Of a DNA stretch of 64,000 nucleotides, positions 33,725 to 41,510 are shown piece by piece. Within the stretch, counting starts at the first letter, position 1. Every line of letters begins with the position of its first letter. Position numbers and translations under genes: made by a program. Origin of the DNA: CAVSXS01 sp963767715 (lineage in GTDB: Bacteria; Chloroflexota; Ktedonobacteria; Ktedonobacterales; Ktedonobacteraceae); NCBI GenBank assembly GCA_963767715.1, contig CAVYFA010000009.1:124001-188000 (forward strand), given 5' to 3'. Under the pieces are notes generated by a model. The model was not told the origin of the DNA. It saw only the letters and a program-made list of their open reading frames with translations, and did not search any database.

Positions 33725-36694
33725 ATGGTGCAGGGTAGTGATCACCGTATCCAGGAGACCCCGCACTTCCGCATCCACTACACGGCCGGGTCGTTTGCCG
33801 AACAACATCTGGCGAGCATCGACCAGCGACTAGAGCAGGCTTACCGCATTTTTGTCAGCTTGCTGAATAGTGAGAGAGACGACGCAGGCAGGATCGATGT
33901 CTACCTGTCGGAGTTGCCGGTGGACGCGCAGCCAGGTGCAGCGCCCACAAGTCCTGGTTCCGCTGTTGCCAGCGTCTGGGAGATCCACGAGGTCTACCGG
34001 GCCGATGCACCGGGTAATGACCTGGAGCGATTACTGCTCCAGGTCCTGCTAGGGAATCCATCGGGTAGCAACGCGTCGCTGCCACCTCTACTCGTAGATG
34101 GCCTGTTAGCATACGTCTTGCTGCCCTCTGCAGCGCCACTTTTATGGCCACCACTGCGCGCTCAACAGAGCGGCGCAGGGGATGTCATGCAGTACCAGGA
34201 TGATGCTTCTCCCGGCGAGCAGGTGCTGACAGAACTTGCACAGGCGAGGGTACAACGCAAGCTGCCCTCGCTGACCAGCCTGCTCGCCGGTCCAACGCCG
34301 GAGACCGAGACAATCTACTACTCCGCCGGAGCTAGCTTCGTCGACTTCCTGATCAGCACCTATGGTGAGAAGCGATTCCAGGAGTTTGTGCGCCAATTGC
34401 AAACGGACACAGTGGAAGGGGCAGCACGGGCCGCCTACGGGTCCACCCTCTCTCAACTGGAAAAGGTGTGGCGCAAAACGCTTAAGATTGCCCGGCCGGG
34501 CAGGATTGCGCGCTTCATCAAGCTATTAGCCCCCTATTTACGGCCTTACCGGCTGCAGGTGATCGAGATTATGATCTACCTGGTATGTTCGGTAGTCTTC
34601 AGCGTTGGCATGGCGAGGTTGCAAGGCATCCTGCTGGACGCGGCGCTCCTTCCGCGAGACCTGCACGCCTTTCTTGTCATCATGGGCATACTGGTCGGCG
34701 CATTCATCTTCATCTCCCTGGTGCTGCTGCGCCAGAGCTACCTGTCGGCGTACGTCTCGGAGAGTGTTCTACGAGAAATGCGCCTGCGCCTGTTTGCGCT
34801 CATCCAACGCCTGCATCCTGGCTTCTTTCAGACGATGTCAAGCGGAGACATCCTCTCGCGTATCACCAATGACCTGGATGAGATCGAATACGCCTTCAGC
34901 GGAGCACTGACACGCGGTATTGTGATGATCCTGACGCTCGTCGCCGCCACCGCGCTGATCTTCATCATCGATTGGAAGCTGGCAATCGTGGCCTTGGCAG
35001 GCACCCCCTTGTTCTTCCTCACGAATCACTATTTCGGCCCCGCGACTGCTCGCGCCAGCCTGGAACGCCAACAGCACCTCGCTGAAGCAACCAGCACGGT
35101 GCAGGAGAACCTGGGCATGCAGTTCCTGGTGAAGGCCTTTGGCTTGCAGGAGCGCGTGATCAGCGACTACTCCCGCAACCTGAACATGCTCTTCCGTTCC
35201 TCCATCCGCCTGGCGTTCCTCTCTGGCCTCTTCGGGCTATCCGCAAGCTCCATCGTCTCCGCAATCCAGCTCGCAATCCTGGGCGTGGGTGGCTGGCTGG
35301 TTATCGGGAATAGCCTGACCGTGGGCGCATTGTTCGCCTTTCTTTTGTTGATGGCCCAGATTATTGAGCCAATGCAGAGTATTTCCGGCATTGTCCAATC
35401 CCTCCAGGAGGCATCCGGGGCATTGGACCGCGTGGAAGAATTGCTGAAGGCGGAACCGGCGATTCGCGACGTTCCCAACGCGCGGGAATTGGAGCCACTG
35501 TCAGAGGCCATTCGGTTTGACCACGTCGCGTTCAGCTACATCGATGGTCAGCCCACGCTGCACGACCTCAACCTGCATATTCCGGCAGGAGCCAATGTCG
35601 CGCTGGTGGGTCCGAGTGGCTGCGGCAAGTCCACGATCCTCAACCTGCTGCTGCGCTTCTACGATCCTGAACAAGGGCGCGTGACCTTTGATGGTGTGGA
35701 CCTGCGCGAGGCGGCGCTCGACAGTGCGCGCAGGCAGATGGGCGTTGTGTTCCAGGAAAACGTGCTCTTCAATATTTCCATCCGAGAGAACATCCGCCTG
35801 GGCAACCTGGACGCGACCGACGGCGAAGTGGAGGAGGTTGCCAGGGCTGCTGAGATGCACGAACTGATTGCAGGCATGCCTGAGGGCTATGACACCCTTG
35901 TGGGCGAGCGCGGTAGCCGCTTATCCGGTGGGCAGCGCCAGCGCATCGCCATTGCCCGCGCTCTTCTGCGCAACCCGGCCATCCTGCTGCTGGATGAGGC
36001 GACCTCCGCCCTCGACTCGCGCACCGAAGCGGCCATCGCCGGCACCCTGGAACGCATCGCACGCGGGCGCACCACCATCAGCGTCACCCATCGACTCTCC
36101 AGCGTCGTCAACGCAGACCGCATCTACGTCATTGACCGGGGAGCACTGGTAGAACAGGGGTCGCACGACGAACTGCTGCAGCGGGAAGGGCTATATGCGC
36201 AGCTCTGGCGCGAACAGAGCGGAACCGGTGTCCAACAGGGCGTGGAGGCAGCGCGCCTGCAAGGGGTAGCGCTTTTCGCCCACCTGGATCATGACCTGCT
36301 GGCCACCTTCGCGCAGCGCCTCTTTATCGAGCGCTACGCCGCAGGCGAGGTCATTATCACACAGGGCGATATCGGTGATAAACTCTACATTATCGCCAGA
36401 GGGCAGGTTGACGTGCTGAGCTCCAACCACGCCGGCGGCCAGCGATCGCTGGCGATACTACGCGCGGGCGACCATTTCGGCGAGATGGCACTGCTGTACG
36501 ATATGGCACGCACCGCCACAATCCGCGCACGCACCTCCGTCCTGCTTTACAGCTTGAGCAAGGACGATTTCAACGAGCTGCTCGCAGCGGTGCCCGGCCT
36601 GCGTGACCGGTTGGAGCAGATTATGACTGAACGCGCGCAGTTGGCCGAGGGGCGCGAAGCTCAGAGCATTCCACTCTCCGTCAGAGACGAATAA
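33725..36694 (+). CDS. ABC exporter with N-terminal peptidase-MA-like domain and C-terminal cyclic-nucleotide-binding domain
   Basis: 989 residues from ATG 33725 (GGAAAGGAG upstream). Residues 1-255: soluble domain starting HFRIHYTAGSFAEQHLASI with YSAGASFVDFLISTYGEKRF, resembling peptidase-MA-like gluzincin domains, but no HExxH is present. Residues about 265-575: six-helix ABC exporter membrane domain. Residues about 595-840: ATPase with GPSGCGKST, LSGGQRQRIAIARAL and ILLLDEATSALD. Residues about 855-975: a CRP-type cyclic-nucleotide-binding domain (ERYAAGEVIITQGDIGDKLY, GDHFGEMALLYD). It acts as a homodimer at the membrane. Location suggests export of the small leader-type products. Domain order is unusual; the first domain may capture substrate. 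Confidence 0.92.
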   Translation: MVQGSDHRIQETPHFRIHYTAGSFAEQHLASIDQRLEQAYRIFVSLLNSERDDAGRIDVYLSELPVDAQPGAAPTSPGSAVASVWEIHEVYRADAPGNDLERLLLQVLLGNPSGSNASLPPLLVDGLLAYVLLPSAAPLLWPPLRAQQSGAGDVMQYQDDASPGEQVLTELAQARVQRKLPSLTSLLAGPTPETETIYYSAGASFVDFLISTYGEKRFQEFVRQLQTDTVEGAARAAYGSTLSQLEKVWRKTLKIARPGRIARFIKLLAPYLRPYRLQVIEIMIYLVCSVVFSVGMARLQGILLDAALLPRDLHAFLVIMGILVGAFIFISLVLLRQSYLSAYVSESVLREMRLRLFALIQRLHPGFFQTMSSGDILSRITNDLDEIEYAFSGALTRGIVMILTLVAATALIFIIDWKLAIVALAGTPLFFLTNHYFGPATARASLERQQHLAEATSTVQENLGMQFLVKAFGLQERVISDYSRNLNMLFRSSIRLAFLSGLFGLSASSIVSAIQLAILGVGGWLVIGNSLTVGALFAFLLLMAQIIEPMQSISGIVQSLQEASGALDRVEELLKAEPAIRDVPNARELEPLSEAIRFDHVAFSYIDGQPTLHDLNLHIPAGANVALVGPSGCGKSTILNLLLRFYDPEQGRVTFDGVDLREAALDSARRQMGVVFQENVLFNISIRENIRLGNLDATDGEVEEVARAAEMHELIAGMPEGYDTLVGERGSRLSGGQRQRIAIARALLRNPAILLLDEATSALDSRTEAAIAGTLERIARGRTTISVTHRLSSVVNADRIYVIDRGALVEQGSHDELLQREGLYAQLWREQSGTGVQQGVEAARLQGVALFAHLDHDLLATFAQRLFIERYAAGEVIITQGDIGDKLYIIARGQVDVLSSNHAGGQRSLAILRAGDHFGEMALLYDMARTATIRARTSVLLYSLSKDDFNELLAAVPGLRDRLEQIMTERAQLAEGREAQSIPLSVRDE

Positions 36695-36733
36695 TAAATT
36701 GTTACAACCAGAGGGTTGTCCTGGAGGCGATCC

Positions 36734-37576
36734 ATGACCGCGAAAGAAGATTTGGAAGCCGCCCGGCGACGGGTAATCGCGTTAGAGTATGAGGTAGAGC
36801 AGTTGCGTACACGAAATGAACATGATGGAGCCGCGGCGGATTTACGTGCGAGGCTGGCGCAACTAGGAGCCGCGAGCGTGCTCGGCGCTCCGACCGAGCA
36901 CGCCCAGCTGTTGGAGCAGATCGTGCAGACGGCAAAGCACGTCCTGCGGGCCGATGGTGGCACCCTTTACCTGATGGACGAGGGCAGCGGGGAGCTGGTA
37001 TTCGAGGTGGCGCTGGGTGAAGGCGGCAAGCTGTTGCGCGGAACGCGCTTCCCGATTGGCCAGGGCATTGCCGGTTGGGTGGCGGCATCAGGCCAGGCGC
37101 TCGCCATAGCCGACGTACAGCAGGATCCACAATGGACAACCGGCATCGGGCAGAAACTGGGGTACACCCCCAGGACGATGCTGGCGATGCCGCTGCTGCT
37201 GCGTGATAGCGTTATCGGTGTGCTGCAACTGATGGATAAAGATGGCGGCGCCCCGTTTTCTGCAGGCGACATGACAACGCTGGGCCTGTTCGCCCAGCAG
37301 GCGGCTGTGGCCATCGCACAATCACGCTCAATATTAAGTCTATCGTCGCTCCTGCGCGCGCTGCTTACAGACCAGGATCAGCAGAGCGACCAGGCTGCGC
37401 AGATGGCGGCATTCGCCGCCGATACGGAGAACAGCGCTGAGTACCAGGATGTTCTGAAGCTCGCGCGGCTGCTGGGTGAGATTGGCCGCCACAGCGATGC
37501 CGGTCGTCGTTTGAGCCTGCAAGTGGCCGAGGCCATCGTGACCTACCTGCGGGCGCAGCCGGACTCTGGCGAGTGA
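36734..37576 (+). CDS. Coiled-coil GAF-domain protein
   Basis: 280 residues from ATG 36734 (TGGAGG upstream); the frame extends six codons further. A short N-terminal coiled coil (about 3-40, LEAARRRVIALEYEVEQL), then a GAF domain (about 60-205) with FPIGQGIAGWVAASGQ and LGYTPRTMLAMPLLLRDSVIGVLQLMD, and a helical C-terminal part. No output domain is present, so it is a ligand-binding subunit that must act through a partner. It lies 39 bases after the exporter and 26 before the subtilase in one operon. The exporter carries a cyclic-nucleotide-binding domain and GAF domains can also bind cyclic nucleotides, so a shared signal is possible but not shown. Confidence 0.88.
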   Translation: MTAKEDLEAARRRVIALEYEVEQLRTRNEHDGAAADLRARLAQLGAASVLGAPTEHAQLLEQIVQTAKHVLRADGGTLYLMDEGSGELVFEVALGEGGKLLRGTRFPIGQGIAGWVAASGQALAIADVQQDPQWTTGIGQKLGYTPRTMLAMPLLLRDSVIGVLQLMDKDGGAPFSAGDMTTLGLFAQQAAVAIAQSRSILSLSSLLRALLTDQDQQSDQAAQMAAFAADTENSAEYQDVLKLARLLGEIGRHSDAGRRLSLQVAEAIVTYLRAQPDSGE

Positions 37577-37602
37577 ATGGATGAGAAAGGAGCGCGCGAC
37601 TG

Positions 37603-38421
37603 ATGCCCGAAATGCTTCCGGCATGGAGCCAGCAGTTTGCCCCTGACCTGATCCAGCCACTTTCCCCTATTCAGGAACTGGAAGGCATCACGCCGGAATG
37701 GGCCTGGGAGGGCAGCAGCGGTGCGGGAGTGAAGGTGGCAGTCATCGATTCCGGCATCGACAACGACCACCCGGCTATTGCAGGACAGGTGAAGGGCTAC
37801 ATTTCCTTCTTTGAGGACCGCAGCGGTCAGGTCCATAGCAGCGAGGAGCCGCACAAGGATGCCTTTGGTCACGGCAGCGCCTGCGCGGATATTATACGCC
37901 GCCTGGCCCCCGAGTGTGAGCTATACAGCGTGAAGGTGCTGGGGCCAATGCTGAGCGGCAAAGGCTCCGCCTTCGCGGCCGGCCTGCGCTGGGCAATTGA
38001 GCAAGATATGCACGTCATCAACCTGTCGCTAGGCAGTACGAAGAAGGAGTACAGCATCGTGTTTTATGAGCTGGCCGATGCAGCATATTTCAAGAACATC
38101 ATGCTCGTTACCGCCGCCAATAATATGCCGGTGGCGAGCTTCCCCTCTCTGTTCGCGGCAGTCGTGTCGGTGGCCTGCCACGAAGGACAGAACCCCTACG
38201 AGTTCTACTACAATCCCGCGCCACCTGTGGAGTTCGGCGCGCCAGGAGTCAATCTAACTGTAGCCTGGTTGGGTGGTCAGCAAAGGACAGTGACAGGCAA
38301 TAGCTTTTCAGCCCCACACATCTCAGGTCTGATAGCCAAAATCCTGGGCAAGCACCCTGGGCTCACCCCATTCCAGATCAAGACCATCCTGCGCGCTACC
38401 GCATGTAACGTCCGCCGCTAA
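37603..38421 (+). CDS. Subtilisin-family (S8) serine protease, apparently cytoplasmic
   Basis: 272 residues from ATG 37603 (GAAAGGAG upstream). Complete S8 triad: Asp49 in VAVIDSGID, His90 in FGHGSACADI, Ser234 in TGNSFSAPHISG; oxyanion Asn173 in VTAANN. There is no signal peptide, no inhibitor-type propeptide and no C-terminal extension, so it should stay in the cytoplasm. Compact intracellular subtilases in RiPP loci remove leader peptides or process precursors (for example LanP- and PatA-type enzymes, family knowledge). Last gene of the cassette; the natural inference is cleavage of the three leader-type proteins, perhaps after DVxGF. Confidence 0.93.
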   Translation: MPEMLPAWSQQFAPDLIQPLSPIQELEGITPEWAWEGSSGAGVKVAVIDSGIDNDHPAIAGQVKGYISFFEDRSGQVHSSEEPHKDAFGHGSACADIIRRLAPECELYSVKVLGPMLSGKGSAFAAGLRWAIEQDMHVINLSLGSTKKEYSIVFYELADAAYFKNIMLVTAANNMPVASFPSLFAAVVSVACHEGQNPYEFYYNPAPPVEFGAPGVNLTVAWLGGQQRTVTGNSFSAPHISGLIAKILGKHPGLTPFQIKTILRATACNVRR

Positions 38422-38451
38422 GCAAGAGTATACTTATTCAATTACCTTCAC

Positions 38452-38480
38452 TTGACATGTCCTGTTGTATTCTCTACAAT
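38452..38480 (+). promoter_or_regulatory. Promoter of receptor kinase copy 3
   Basis: Perfect TTGACA (38452-38457), 17-base spacer and TACAAT (38475-38480), with the CTCTACAAT ending shared with copies 1 and 2. Confidence 0.82.
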
Positions 38481-38558
38481 ACCCACAGGCTTACTGCTCA
38501 ATGAGGGATCGACTTGTAGTTCTATCCTTACCTCAAAGCGCATGCCAGGAGGCCGCAG

Positions 38559-41403
38559 ATGGCGGACCGCGTAGGACAACAATTTGGCAACTACCGGCTG
38601 GTACGCCTGTTGGGACAGGGCGGCTTCGCCGAAGTCTACCTGGGCCAGCATGTGCGGCTCACCTTGCAGGCGGCTATCAAGGTATTGCACACGCACCTGA
38701 CCGGCCAGGAGGCCGAGCACTTCCAGCAGGAAGCCGAAACGATCGCCACGCTGATGCACCCCTCCATCGTCCGCATCCTGGATTACGATGTGCAGGACGG
38801 CGCGCCTTTTCTGGTAATGGATTACGCCCCGGGTGGCTCCCTGCGCCAGCGCTACCCCAAAGGCAGCCTCGTCCCGCTCCCGCTAGTCATTTCGTACCTG
38901 AAGCAGGTGTCCGCCGCCTTGCAGTACGCCCACGAGCGCAAGTTCATCCACCGTGATGTCAAGCCGGAGAATATGCTCGTCGGCCGTCAAGAGGAACTGT
39001 TACTAAGTGATTTCGGCCTGGCAGCCCTGGCGCACGGCAGTGGCTCGCTCAGCACCAAAGAGGCGATTGGTACGCTGGCCTACATGGCGCCCGAGCAGAT
39101 CGAGGGCCACCCGCGTGCCGCCAGCGACCAGTACGCGCTCGGCTGCGTGGTCTACGAATGGCTGTGCGGCAGCCGTCCCTTCGAGGGCTCGCCCACCGAG
39201 GTGATGGTGCAGCAATTGAGTATGCCGCCGCAAGCCCTGCGCGAGCGCCTGCCCGCCATTCCAGCGCCAGTCGAGCAGGTCGTGCTTAGGGCCCTGGCCA
39301 AAGACCCCAAAGCACGCTTCGCCTCGGTGGCCACGTTTGCGGCCGCCCTGGAAGAGGCGAGCCAGCACGCCGCCTCCCCCGCAGCACTCGTTCCCGGTGA
39401 GCAGCCAGCGCCAGGTTCACCTGCTGCCGCCTTGGCCACCGTTGCGGTGCCGGGCGAGGCACCTGCTGCCCTGGGCGCGTTGCCAGTCTCATCTGAGATG
39501 CCTGCGGACCTCACCACTCCTGCCGAAATGGCTGGTAACCAGGCGCTGACCGCAACGACACCGGCCGCACCCTTTCTGGCGACGACTCCCGCACCCGCGC
39601 AGGTGCCAGCTCTGCCCGTGCCAGCCCAGCCCAGGCGGCGGAGAACCCTGGCTGGTCTGCCCGCCGTGCTGCTGATCGGGCTCGTGGTGCTGGTCATCGC
39701 AGCAGGTGTGCTCGGCAGCCTCAGCCTGCTCACGCATTTCGGTGTGCTGGGTGCACACAGCAGCCCTTCTACCATCCCGGTAACCCGAGGAGGCACCTGG
39801 ACCTATCCCGTGGTTGGAGATACCGGTTCGCTCATTCCCAATGGCCCCGGAACTTACGGGGCGATGATGGATGCACTGTACCTGCCACTCTTCTCCGGGG
39901 ACGCCCAGAGCGTGATTCACGCCGTGGCGGCCACCCAGGTGCCTACCGTACAGAATGGGGGCGTGAGCGCCGACGCCATGACCTGGACGTTCCACCTGCG
40001 ACCCGGCCTGATCTGGTCGGATGGGCAGCCCTACGATGCCCGCGACGTGGACTTCACCTGGCGGATCTGGAAGAGTCCCCAGTTCGGGGCCGCCAATACG
40101 CTGGGCCTCAACCTGATCAGCAGTGCCGCGGTCTCGGCGGACCACCTCTCGATCACCTTCCACCTCACGCGCCCCTTCGCACCCTTCCTGGCGGACCTGT
40201 GGGTGGATGGCCCACAGGCTCCCCTCCCGGCGCACCATTTCAGCAGTATGGCGCCCGCACAGATCCTCAAGTCAGCCGAGAATCTGAACCCCAGGGTGAC
40301 GAGTGGTCCGTTCATGATGGCGCAGAGCGCGCCGGGAGACCACTACACGCTGGTGCGCAACCCCCGGTACTACCGCGCCCGCCAAGGGCTGCCGTACCTG
40401 GACAAGCTCGTCTTCACCGTCTTCCCCGACTTCACCGTCTGGGATCACTTTGTCAAAGAGCTGCAGGCGGGCTCCTTCGATGCCACCGGCTTGTTGATCC
40501 CAAGTCCCGGGGGTTTTCAGGCGCTGCAGGGCCTCAAGGACTATACGCTCATCTATCCACCCAGCCAGAACGGCTTCGAAGCGCTGTACTTCAACTTTCA
40601 CAATACGGTGCTGGCCAGCCACCCGGAAGTGCGCCAGACTATGGCCATGGCGGTGGATCAGCCGACCATCATCGCTCAAGCACTCAAAGGGCTGGTGGGC
40701 ACAGAGCTGTGCACCGACCATCCCTCGGCCTACCATCCGGGCTTCGATCCGGGGGCGCCCTGCCCGGTGTTTGAGCCTGGCGGCCGCCAATCACGTGCTC
40801 GATGACGCTGGCTGGGTGCGCGGTGCGGATGGGGTGCGCGCCAAGGATGGGCAGCGCCTGGAGTTCGAGTACTCGACGTCGGTCAGCGGCCACGACGAGC
40901 GCGCCGCCGTGCAAAGCATCATCCAGCGCGACTTTGGGCAGATCGGCATCAAGCTCGACATCCAGAACTATCCTAGTAACATCTTCTTTGGCTCAATCCT
41001 GCCCCATGGCAAGGCCTCGCCGCCGACGGGGGCGCTGGCGGGCCGGTATGACATCGCCGAGTTTGCGACCGGCTTTAGCTACGACCCCGATGACTCCGGC
41101 TTGTTCGCCTGTAACCAGTTCCCATCGGCGGCCAATAACTTTCTTGCACAAAACCTGGCCTTCTACTGCAACCCGGCCCTGGACAAGCTGTTTGTCCAGG
41201 AACAGGCCACGGCAGACCCCGGCGTGCGGCAGCAGCTCTTCGAGCAGATCCACCAGATCTACCTGACGCAGTACCCCTTCATCGTGCTCTACGGTCTGAC
41301 CAACTACGCGGTGGTACGCAAGGGCACGCACAACTACCTGCCCGGACCCTTTACCGATAGCTACAACATCGCGCAGTGGTGGTGCGATCACGCCAAGTGC
41401 TAG
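38559..41403 (+). pseudogene. Receptor-like Ser/Thr kinase with peptide-binding ectodomain, copy 3, frameshifted
   Basis: Starts at ATG 38559 (CAGGAGG upstream). The first frame runs 748 residues to 40805 and contains the whole kinase (AAIKVL, HRDVKPENML, SDFGLAAL), linker, membrane helix and about two-thirds of the SBP_bac_5 domain. From about 40778 the next frame continues as LAAANHVLDDAGW to the usual WWCDHAKC end at 41403. Comparison with copies 1, 2 and 4 places one extra G in CCTGGCGGCC at 40777-40783. Without it the product would be about 947 residues. The truncated form would keep a full kinase and membrane helix but lack the C-terminal lobe of the ectodomain. Sequence error is a real alternative. 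Confidence 0.88.
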
Positions 41404-41510
41404 GCATACCTATCTTATGAAGAGGCAACGTGCCTTCGTAATCGTTTGACACGAGTAAGTCTCGGCATCTTGTGAACACGTTAGTCCACTCTTTAAGAGG
41501 AGGGTACAGG

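Noticed and set aside
32444..38421. Known lanthipeptide or cyanobactin cluster
   Set aside because: No LanB, LanC, LanM, YcaO, radical-SAM or PatG-type gene is present, and small proteins 2 and 3 have no Cys, so none of these classes fits.
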